Positions 1-5,572 of a stretch of 14,730 nt of DNA are shown one piece after another. Within the stretch, counting starts at the first letter, position 1. Every line of letters begins with the position of its first letter. The notes beneath the pieces are model-generated. The model made no database searches, was not told where the DNA came from, and saw only the letters and a program-made list of their open reading frames with translations. Origin of the DNA: an uncultured Bacillota bacterium. GTDB taxonomy: Bacteria > Bacillota_I > Bacilli_A > RF39 > UBA660. Where the stretch lies: NCBI GenBank assembly GCA_947165195.1, contig CAMUZJ010000021.1, positions 1 through 14,730 of the forward strand. Reading direction: 5' to 3'. Position numbers and translations under genes: made by a program.

Positions 1-603
1 AAATCTTTGATGAGATATACTAAGTTTATTACGAGAAGCTCCCCCATTATTATAAAGAGTCATTCCACTAAACATAATACTTTCAAAAATAAATTGTTTT
101 TCCTTATTAAATACAAATTCAAGTGGATCTGTAAAACCTAAAGACTTAGACATATAAGCTAAAATATATTTTAATTCATCTGTATTCTCTAAAGATTTTA
201 GAAAATGATATAAATATACATAAGTATTATAAGTATCTTTTGATTTATCATGAGCAAGTTTCTCTTTTAATAAATTAATAATATCAGAAAGAATTTCTTG
301 TTCCTTTTTATTGAATCCTTTTAAGTCGGCAATAATTTCTTTATTAGAACTATCTTTTACTCCTTCATTTAACCTACTCTCTACTTCAATAATGTAATCT
401 CCGGTAATTTTTAAAGTTTTTAACTCTTCCATTGACTCAATATTTAATAAGCCTAATATTTTGGCTGCTTTTTCTTTAGGCCAATTATTTATATTCTCAA
501 TTGCTAAATAATTATATAGCATTTGTCTTGATACACCTAAATATTTTGCTAAACGTACCTTACTAATTCCTAATTCAGTAAGGGTAACATTTAATTCTTT
601 CAT
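1..603 (-). CDS. HTH-domain transcriptional regulator, 3' end cut by window edge
   Basis: I translated this frame directly: it is open from the ATG at 603 to the window edge (201 codons), so the C-terminus is missing. Residues about 9-40 (GISKVRLAKYLGVSRQMLYN) look like a Cro/XRE-type helix-turn-helix, with a predicted recognition helix around SRQMLYNYL. The rest (about 60-201) is a helical, charged region with no motif I recognise; XRE-type proteins often carry a sensing or oligomerisation domain there. The start is supported by an AGGAGGG ribosome binding site at 610-616, six bases upstream, and by a good promoter at 623-651. A palindrome covering the -10 box and the ribosome binding site suggests autoregulation, which is inference. 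DNA binding is likely; the regulated genes are unknown. Confidence 0.75.
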   Translation of the reverse strand, partial: MKELNVTLTELGISKVRLAKYLGVSRQMLYNYLAIENINNWPKEKAAKILGLLNIESMEELKTLKITGDYIIEVESRLNEGVKDSSNKEIIADLKGFNKKEQEILSDIINLLKEKLAHDKSKDTYNTYVYLYHFLKSLENTDELKYILAYMSKSLGFTDPLEFVFNKEKQFIFESIMFSGMTLYNNGGASRNKLSISHQRF

Positions 604-610
604 AATTCAC

Positions 611-633
611 CCTCCTAATATAATTATAGGAGG
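611..633. promoter_or_regulatory. Palindrome over -10 box and Shine-Dalgarno, candidate operator
   Basis: CCTCCTA (611-617) and TAGGAGG (627-633) are perfect inverted arms around a 9-base A+T centre that contains part of the -10 box. One arm is the ribosome binding site of the HTH gene. The other arm lies upstream of the predicted transcription start, so the structure would act as a DNA site and not as an RNA hairpin. Binding by the HTH protein itself is inference. Confidence 0.45.
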
Positions 634-651
634 TTGTATGTAAATAATCAA
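623..651 (-). promoter_or_regulatory. Promoter of the HTH regulator gene
   Basis: Read on the minus strand: -35 TTGATT (646-651), 17 bp spacer, -10 TATAAT (623-628). The expected transcription start is near 616, so the ribosome binding site at 610-616 would sit at the very 5' end of the mRNA, giving an unusually short leader. Confidence 0.7.
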
Positions 652-667
652 GTGTAAATTGACACTT
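650..667. repeat. Inverted repeat at the -35 box, second candidate operator
   Basis: AAGTGT (650-655), six-base spacer, ACACTT (662-667). The left arm overlaps the -35 hexamer of the HTH gene promoter by two bases. Position and symmetry fit a regulator binding site, but six-base arms in A+T-rich DNA can occur by chance. Confidence 0.35.
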
Positions 668-691
668 TTTATTATCTGATAACTTTACAAT

Positions 692-1261
692 TCATGATAA
701 GAACTTGAAAAAATAAAAAGATAAGTAACTATCTAAAACAGCTATTAGAATTTGTAATATAGAAGTTATAAAAAAGATTTTTAAATAAGATTTTAGTAGT
801 TTCTTTTTCGGTATTTTTTTCTTATAAATAACTCTAATAATAAAGTAACTTAATGAATAATAAAAAGATATACTTAAAATAATAAGATTTAATATAGAAG
901 GAAATACAGTGATAAATAGATAAAGTATTCCCTTTAATTTATATACATAAATAATACTAGATATTGAAACACCTAACGTAAATATTTTCAATAAGTAAGT
1001 GATGAGTGTTAGAGGAAAAGTAAAAATAAAATAGGTAAAAAGGTAGATTGCAATATTTTCTAAAGAATTATTAATGATATTAGTATTTAATAAACTGTTT
1101 ATAGAGATACTAGAATGACTTAGGCTATCTATATATGTTGTTAATTTGGTAGATATAATGCTTTTATCAATTACACTCGGATATAATAGACCTGCGATTA
1201 AAAATACTATATTTAAGATAATTATAAATGTTAGTCGTTTACTAAGTCGAGCCTTTTTCAT
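692..1261 (-). CDS. SpoIIM-like (DUF95-type) integral membrane protein
   Basis: This is a 189-residue, very hydrophobic protein. I see an N-terminal membrane segment at about 11-29, an extracytoplasmic loop of about 40 residues rich in Ser and Asn, then three or four further segments between about 70 and 187. The stretch from about 70 to 145 (FPLTLITYLLKIFTLGVSIS, then KLKGILYLFITVFPSILNLI) follows the order of residues I recall for Bacillus SpoIIM, which has a GLPVIYLLLFIKG segment followed by NGFLLSF and VLPQNIILIP. SpoIIM belongs to the SpoIID/SpoIIM/SpoIIP complex that thins peptidoglycan during engulfment, but homologues also occur in non-sporulating bacteria. No other sporulation gene is visible here. 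The start has an AGGTGATG ribosome binding site. The family assignment is from memory of the fold pattern and is moderately secure. Confidence 0.6.
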   Translation of the reverse strand: MKKARLSKRLTFIIILNIVFLIAGLLYPSVIDKSIISTKLTTYIDSLSHSSISINSLLNTNIINNSLENIAIYLFTYFIFTFPLTLITYLLKIFTLGVSISSIIYVYKLKGILYLFITVFPSILNLIILSISFYYSLSYFIIRVIYKKKIPKKKLLKSYLKIFFITSILQILIAVLDSYLSFYFFKFLS

Positions 1262-1311
1262 ATCATCACCTAAAATAATGTATTCTAATTTTTATAATTC
1301 ATGATTAATAT

Positions 1312-1340
1312 TTTACATTTCAATAAGAATGCATTATAAT
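1312..1340 (+). promoter_or_regulatory. Promoter of the 29-residue micropeptide gene
   Basis: TTTACA (1312-1317), exactly 17 bp spacer, TATAAT (1335-1340). It points to the small gene starting at 1360 and is among the best matches to a housekeeping promoter in the window. A GGTGAGGTGAT ribosome binding site follows just before the ATG. Confidence 0.75.
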
Positions 1341-1359
1341 AATGGTGAGGTGATAATTT

Positions 1360-1449
1360 ATGGGACAAAATAAATTGATGAAGTTTGTGTCTCTATTCCT
1401 TGCGATTGTAATGGTAGTAGCTTTTTTATTACCGATTATACTAATTTAA
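1360..1449 (+). CDS. 29-residue single-span membrane micropeptide, possibly Prli42-like
   Basis: The frame runs ATG 1360 to TAA 1447-1449 and encodes 29 residues beginning MGQNKLMKFV, followed by one uninterrupted hydrophobic stretch (about residues 9-29) ending PIILI. The short polar, positively charged N-terminus followed by a single hydrophobic helix predicts an inner-membrane peptide with its N-terminus in the cytoplasm. Three signals bracket it tightly: a TTTACA/TATAAT promoter with a 17 bp spacer, a GGTGAGGTGAT ribosome binding site, and a G+C-containing terminator hairpin immediately after the stop. This makes it a real transcription unit and not a random frame. The architecture resembles Prli42, the about 31-residue membrane anchor of the Listeria stressosome. 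That resemblance is in layout and a few residues only, and no stressosome gene is nearby. Confidence 0.72.
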   Translation: MGQNKLMKFVSLFLAIVMVVAFLLPIILI

Positions 1450-1478
1450 AAAGACGAAAAACTCGTCTTTTTATTTTT
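1448..1478. terminator. Bidirectional rho-independent terminator
   Basis: Arms AAAAAGACGA (1448-1457) and TCGTCTTTTT (1463-1472) form a 10 bp stem with a five-base loop. Each strand has a T-run after the stem. The stem touches the stop codon of the plus-strand micropeptide (1447-1449) and the stop of the minus-strand gene (1471-1473), so one hairpin ends both convergent genes. Confidence 0.85.
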
Positions 1479-1773
1479 CAATATATCCTTCTATTTCTGG
1501 TATAATCTCTTCGATAGCATTTTCTGAAATATTATATTTATTTAAGATATCATTGATACGACTTGTATCATGGGCTAAATATAACATTAATAGTCCTGCT
1601 ACTCGATTGGCAGTATATTGTTCTAATGTTTTTCTATCTTCTTCCGTTATTTTGTATTTTTTACAAATACTGTTCATAGGACCATATCCATAAATATAAT
1701 TTGTTAGAGAAGCACTGATTAGCTCTACTCGCTTACTACGATTTTTTAGGTGTACTTTTGTCCAAACTTTCAT
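1471..1773 (-). CDS. Conserved-looking small protein of unknown function, 100 aa
   Basis: I do not recognise this protein. It is 100 residues, without signal peptide or membrane segment, and mostly helical by composition: a basic N-terminus (KVHLKNRSKR), a middle helix region (EDRKTLEQYTANRVAGLLML), and an acidic C-terminus (NAIEEIIPEIEGYIEK). It is probably cytoplasmic. Expression signals are good: promoter at 1810-1838, a GAGGGG ribosome binding site just upstream of the ATG at 1773, and a terminator over the stop codon. It is therefore a monocistronic gene, convergent with the membrane micropeptide. No catalytic motif or cysteine cluster is visible, so no function is proposed. Confidence 0.75.
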   Translation of the reverse strand: MKVWTKVHLKNRSKRVELISASLTNYIYGYGPMNSICKKYKITEEDRKTLEQYTANRVAGLLMLYLAHDTSRINDILNKYNISENAIEEIIPEIEGYIEK

Positions 1774-1809
1774 ATCTTTACTTCCCCTCTCATTTTAGTC
1801 AACAATAAT

Positions 1810-1838
1810 ATTTTACCAATGAAATATGGACACATCAA
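1810..1838 (-). promoter_or_regulatory. Promoter of the 100-residue unknown gene
   Basis: Minus strand: -35 TTGATG (1833-1838), 17 bp spacer, -10 TAAAAT (1810-1815). The start codon lies about 30 bases beyond the predicted transcription start. The rest of the 1774-1871 gap shows no convincing terminator for the hydrolase gene upstream. Confidence 0.6.
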
Positions 1839-1871
1839 TACTTTTTTTAAAATTTAATCCATAAGAAAAAA

Positions 1872-2396
1872 TTACTTTAAAAAAGGATTATTTTCAAATT
1901 CCTCTCCTAAAGTAGATTCTTCGTTATGCCCTGGATATATTTTTATATTTTCATCATATTGTTTTATTTTTTGAATGCTATTTTCCATTTCTATTTTATC
2001 TCCCCCTGGAAGATCTGTACGGCCTATACTATCTTTAAATATAAAATCTCCTATAAACATAGTATTTTCTTCTTTAAAGTAGAAGGTAACGGAGTCTTTA
2101 GAATGCCCTGGAGTATAAATACATTCAAAGTGAAAATCTCCTACAGAATATTCTTTTTCTTCTAAGTTAGATTTTTTAAATATTTTAATACTTCTTTTTA
2201 CTAAGAAATTTCTTAGTGCTCCTATATGATCAAAATGAGAATGGGTAATTAGTACTGCTAAGACTTTGTTGTCTCCTATAGCATCTTTAATTTTTATATA
2301 GTCAGCCCCTGGATCAATAATAATACAAGTATTATTTTTAATGAGAACATAACAATTTTCTTCTAAGGCTCCTACTACTATTTTTTTAATCTCCAT
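1872..2396 (-). CDS. Metallo-beta-lactamase-fold hydrolase (glyoxalase II-like)
   Basis: A 174-residue protein with the full metal-binding set of the superfamily: THSHFDH at 51-57 (H52, H54, D56, H57), H98 in TPGHSKDS, D117 in GDFIF, and H157 in PGHNEE. The SIGRTDLPGGD segment (123-133) is typical of the small YqgX/YcbL-type group related to hydroxyacylglutathione hydrolase. These enzymes hydrolyse thioesters or related substrates with a two-metal centre in the cytoplasm; the actual substrate cannot be told from sequence. It is somewhat shorter than the roughly 210-residue YqgX proteins, but no catalytic ligand is missing. The start lies only seven bases downstream of the stop of the Asn/Gln-rich membrane protein gene, so the two are very likely co-transcribed. 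Confidence 0.88.
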   Translation of the reverse strand: MEIKKIVVGALEENCYVLIKNNTCIIIDPGADYIKIKDAIGDNKVLAVLITHSHFDHIGALRNFLVKRSIKIFKKSNLEEKEYSVGDFHFECIYTPGHSKDSVTFYFKEENTMFIGDFIFKDSIGRTDLPGGDKIEMENSIQKIKQYDENIKIYPGHNEESTLGEEFENNPFLK

Positions 2397-2403
2397 AAAT
2401 GTT

Positions 2404-3834
2404 TTACTCCTGTTCTAAATATTTTGCAATATATGCGTAGTTATAATTATTATCTAATTTAAATACATAAACATATGTACCATTTTTTAAATATTCTGGA
2501 AGTATTTGACCTTCACTAGCAGCATAGCGAACTTCTTCTTTTAGAATAATGGTTGATTGTCTAGAAGTTGCTTCTTTTAACTCTTTCTGTGCTCTGTAGG
2601 TTGTTGTGATATTTTCTGTACATGTTCCTTGAACATACTCCTCTCTGGATGATACATATTGGTATCCTCCTATACAATTTCTACCAATTTGAATATTTTG
2701 TGGAGTAAAAGTAGCAGTTTCTCCAAATAATTTTTTATATTCAATTTTAAGAGAATCTACTTTAAATGTTTTTGGTACAAAGGTTGCTTTATCACAACTA
2801 AATGGAAGCATAGAACCGTTGTCAAAATCACTACAATCTGATTCATAAAATTTATCATTACTTAATTGGCGATATGCTAAATAAAGCTTTAGAGAATTAT
2901 TTAACTGTATTTCTGCTACATCTTCTCTTATATTGGTTTTTACTTTATTATATAAGTCTTTTACAAGGGTTGAGTCTAAGTCCAATTGTTTTGTATCTTG
3001 AAGTGTTGAAACAGGAGAACATGTACTATTTAATAATTTTATTGTCATATTAGAATTATAGGTTAAGTATCCAATATAAGCCCCTAATATTAGAATGATA
3101 AGAAAGAAAAATCTTGCTAAAGTATTCTTTTTTTTCTTTGTCTTTTTTGGTGGAATGATTTCCTCTTTTTTTTCTTCTATTACTTCTTCTTTCTTTTCTT
3201 CTATTACCTCTTCTTTTTTCTCTTCTTCAGTATTTAATTTATAACTTCTAGCAGCTTGTATTTGTTCTCTATCATTAGAAGGATTATTTTGCTTCTCTTC
3301 TTTTGGAGTTTCATTTTTAATAGGTTCTTGTATTACTTGTTGATTATTAGATACGTTTGTTTTAGGAATTTGGTTATTACCTAAATTGTTGTCTTTTGTT
3401 TGAACATTGTAGTTAATAGCAGCATTATTTATTCTAACTCCATTATTTTGTGTTGAAATATTACCTACTTGACTTTGAATTCTATTCATTTGTTGTGGTG
3501 GCTGAGGCTGCATATTTAAAGAAGATACTGGTCTTTGTACTTGATTGACTCTATTTTGTATAGGCACTTGATTTTTTTGCATATCAGACATATTTTCTAC
3601 TCTATTCTGCATATTTTGTAATGGTATTTGTTGTCTATTATTCATACTAGCATTGTTCATAGTGGCAGAATTATTGATATTATTTTGAGCAGGCATTTGT
3701 CTGTTACCATTATTTACTGGATTTGTCTGATTTTCTATGGGTATTTGTCTATTGATATTTCCAACTGGATTAGTATATGCTTGATTATTTACAATATTAT
3801 TTTTGTTGTTAGAATTGTTCATTCCATTATTCAT
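2404..3834 (-). CDS. Asn/Gln-rich single-pass membrane protein with extracellular Cys-containing domain
   Basis: 476 residues in four parts. Residues 1-190 are low-complexity and dominated by Asn and Gln, with loosely repeated RQ-x-P-x-QN units (for example NRQIPIENQ, NRQMPAQNN, KNQVPIQN). Residues 204-227 are three exact or near-exact copies of EEKKEEVI. A basic KKTKKKKN segment leads into one membrane helix at about 239-258. Residues 259-476 form a folded-looking domain with cysteines at 272, 334, 347, 387 and 405. By the positive-inside rule the basic stretch puts the Asn/Gln tail in the cytoplasm and the cysteine domain outside. I do not recognise the family. The start at 3834 is set by an AGGTGAT ribosome binding site; an ATG at 3838 opens a frame that stops after three codons. 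It heads an operon with the metallo-hydrolase. Function unknown. Confidence 0.85.
   Translation of the reverse strand: MNNGMNNSNNKNNIVNNQAYTNPVGNINRQIPIENQTNPVNNGNRQMPAQNNINNSATMNNASMNNRQQIPLQNMQNRVENMSDMQKNQVPIQNRVNQVQRPVSSLNMQPQPPQQMNRIQSQVGNISTQNNGVRINNAAINYNVQTKDNNLGNNQIPKTNVSNNQQVIQEPIKNETPKEEKQNNPSNDREQIQAARSYKLNTEEEKKEEVIEEKKEEVIEEKKEEIIPPKKTKKKKNTLARFFFLIILILGAYIGYLTYNSNMTIKLLNSTCSPVSTLQDTKQLDLDSTLVKDLYNKVKTNIREDVAEIQLNNSLKLYLAYRQLSNDKFYESDCSDFDNGSMLPFSCDKATFVPKTFKVDSLKIEYKKLFGETATFTPQNIQIGRNCIGGYQYVSSREEYVQGTCTENITTTYRAQKELKEATSRQSTIILKEEVRYAASEGQILPEYLKNGTYVYVFKLDNNYNYAYIAKYLEQE
3154..3225 (-). repeat. Three tandem 24-base units encoding EEKKEEVI
   Basis: The codons for residues 204-227 of the Asn/Gln-rich protein form three consecutive 24-base units. 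The encoded octad EEKKEEVI is repeated with only the last copy changed (EEKKEEII). It would form a highly charged helix between the low-complexity tail and the membrane segment. Such in-frame tandem units can change in number between strains. Confidence 0.8.
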
Positions 3835-3859
3835 TCATATCACCTATCCTACTATTAAA

Positions 3860-3888
3860 ATTATAGTAAAAAAAGACTAAATTTACAA
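3860..3888 (-). promoter_or_regulatory. Promoter of the Asn/Gln-rich protein and hydrolase operon
   Basis: Minus strand: -35 TTGTAA (3883-3888), 17 bp spacer, -10 TATAAT (3860-3865). The predicted start is about 20 bases upstream of the ATG at 3834. Confidence 0.65.
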
Positions 3889-3933
3889 GGAACATTGTAA
3901 TTTATTTTTTAAATTTACGTTTTTCTTTTTTCT

Positions 3934-4710
3934 TTATAAATATAACTCCATTAATAAATGATAATAGTCGATTTTTTTCTTATCACGTATAATATTCATT
4001 TCTTTATAGAAAGGCTCTATATATTCGCTTCCTAAATTTCTGATAATGGATTTTTCACAGACTGCTAAATCAAACCATTTATCGGCTACTCCACAGTCTC
4101 CTACATCGATAAATCCTGAAAATTTATCGTGATTAGAAAAGATATTTGGTAGACTTGTATCTCCGTGAGAAAAACAAAGCTCTTCTTCTATCCTATTTTC
4201 TTTTAAATATGTAAGAATTTCTTCTAAAGAAGAAAACTTCTCTTTTGTTTCCTCTTTTAAATTTTGGTAATCTATCAAATGATTTGCTACATTCCCTGAT
4301 ACAAGATTTAGTTTAAAATCTAAAGCTACATTAAACGGACAATTTGTTATATCTACTTGATATAAGTGTTGGAAAGCTTCTGCTAAGACTTTGACTACGG
4401 TGTTTTTCTTTTTTAATAAATTTTTGGAGCATGTCATTTCTCCAATGATAGCTTCCGTAATTAAATATTCTACTTCTTCATAGTTGTCAAATAAAATAAC
4501 TTTCGGTACTTTTAACTTTCCATCTAGCCATAGGAGAGATTTATATTCTCTAGTTAAAAGTCCTTTTTTGGCCATTTTTAAATAATAAACTCCTGAATCT
4601 TTTTCAATTTTTATTACTTGAGAGTTTGAACAGCCAATTTCTATTTCGGTCATAATAGAGTCTTTCATAAAATCTTTTACTGATTCTATGATAGGATATT
4701 GAAATTGCAT
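3934..4710 (-). CDS. Aminoglycoside O-phosphotransferase, APH(3')-type
   Basis: 258 residues, close to the usual 260-270 of the APH(3') family. ATP-binding features are the YYLKMA lysine (K45) and the REY glutamate (E55). The catalytic loop is FSHGDTSLPNIF (D184, N189), and the metal-binding aspartate is D202 in FIDVG, followed by GVADKWFDLA, a signature shared with APH(3')-III. The WLDGKLKVPKVI segment at 61-72 also closely parallels APH(3')-III as I remember it. These enzymes phosphorylate the 3'-hydroxyl of kanamycin and neomycin in the cytoplasm. The gene is monocistronic, with its own promoter and a GGAGG ribosome binding site, and its base composition looks like its neighbours. No transposase or integron is nearby, which suggests a resident chromosomal gene. 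Real resistance activity is unproven. Confidence 0.85.
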   Translation of the reverse strand: MQFQYPIIESVKDFMKDSIMTEIEIGCSNSQVIKIEKDSGVYYLKMAKKGLLTREYKSLLWLDGKLKVPKVILFDNYEEVEYLITEAIIGEMTCSKNLLKKKNTVVKVLAEAFQHLYQVDITNCPFNVALDFKLNLVSGNVANHLIDYQNLKEETKEKFSSLEEILTYLKENRIEEELCFSHGDTSLPNIFSNHDKFSGFIDVGDCGVADKWFDLAVCEKSIIRNLGSEYIEPFYKEMNIIRDKKKIDYYHLLMELYL

Positions 4711-4777
4711 AGTAAAACCTCCTACTTTTTCATCTTTTTATTAGATAGAATAACCCTTTCTTATAATATCTTGTTAT

Positions 4778-4805
4778 ATAATAATCATAATTTATAAAAA
4801 GTCAA
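4778..4805 (-). promoter_or_regulatory. Putative promoter of the aminoglycoside phosphotransferase gene
   Basis: Minus strand: -35 TTGACT (4800-4805), 16 bp spacer, -10 TATTAT (4778-4783). The leader would be about 60 bases. Other weak -10-like sequences lie closer to the gene (around 4760-4768), so the exact start is uncertain. Confidence 0.5.
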
Positions 4806-4819
4806 TAGAAAAATTTCTT

Positions 4820-5572
4820 TTATTTTTTAGATTCTTTTACAAGGTCTTTACTAGTAATATAGGCTGTTATTGGAATAACTAAGATACAACCTATGGCACT
4901 AAAAATAATTTTAATAAACTCTTCAGCAAAAGTCTTAGAATTAATAATTTCTAAAAAGCTATAATTTCCTGTTTTAAAGTAGATTAAAAGAGTCATAAAT
5001 TCTCCTAAAAAGGCAAATAATAAGGTATTCATCGTAGTAGCTAAAATATCTTTTCCAATAGTCATTCCTGATTGAAATAATTCTTTATCGTTTAAGTGTT
5101 TATTATTTTCTTTTACTTCATATAAAGCAGAAGAAATTGCGATAGAAGAGTCAATTGTTGCACCGATTAGGCCTATAATAATTAAAGCAGTAGATAGATT
5201 GGTAAAGTCAATTCCTACATCGTAAGAAAACATATTTATCTCTTCAAAAGACTCATAGCCAAATCCTGCAATTCTTGATAAGTTTGTTATTATTAAAATG
5301 AAGAAGACTAATAAAAGTAATACAATTAGAATAGATTTCATAGAGGATTTTGTCTTAATATTTTCTCCGTTTACATGAAATAATACAATTCTAGAAATTA
5401 TAAAACAAGCTAGTAGAGACACTGCTATGGCATTTACTCCAAAGGCCATAATATAAAAGGCTATTATTGTAATTAGAAAATTATAAATAATTGATAAAAA
5501 TAATTTAATTCCATGCATGCCACATACATAGACCATAAGGAGTAATAAGAGAATTGCTAGAAGGACATTCAT
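4820..5572 (-). CDS. YibE/F-family membrane protein, short partner
   Basis: 250 residues with about seven hydrophobic segments and no extracytoplasmic beta-domain. The family signature is visible twice: a GATIDSSIAISSA segment at 137-149 and IGKDILATTMN at 172-182. Both have direct counterparts in the preceding gene, so the two proteins are paralogous over their membrane domain. YibE/F proteins are uncharacterised multi-pass proteins that usually occur as adjacent pairs in Gram-positive genomes; a transport role is often assumed but not shown. The start ATG at 5572 overlaps the TGA stop of the upstream gene by four bases (ATGA), so the two are translationally coupled and probably made in a fixed ratio. 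No clear terminator follows. Confidence 0.8.
   Translation of the reverse strand: MNVLLAILLLLLMVYVCGMHGIKLFLSIIYNFLITIIAFYIMAFGVNAIAVSLLACFIISRIVLFHVNGENIKTKSSMKSILIVLLLLVFFILIITNLSRIAGFGYESFEEINMFSYDVGIDFTNLSTALIIIGLIGATIDSSIAISSALYEVKENNKHLNDKELFQSGMTIGKDILATTMNTLLFAFLGEFMTLLIYFKTGNYSFLEIINSKTFAEEFIKIIFSAIGCILVIPITAYITSKDLVKESKK

Noticed and set aside
611..633. RNA hairpin hiding the ribosome binding site of the HTH gene
   Set aside because: The predicted transcription start is near 616, so the upstream arm would not be in the mRNA; a DNA operator is more consistent.
1926..2165. Plus-strand frame of 79 codons opposite the metallo-hydrolase
   Set aside because: The opposite frame has all metal ligands of a real enzyme; this one has no start signals and a random Phe/Ile-rich composition.
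3628..3858. Plus-strand frame of 76 codons opposite the Asn/Gln-rich region
   Set aside because: It arises from the low-complexity AAT/ATT codons of the opposite gene and has no expression signals.
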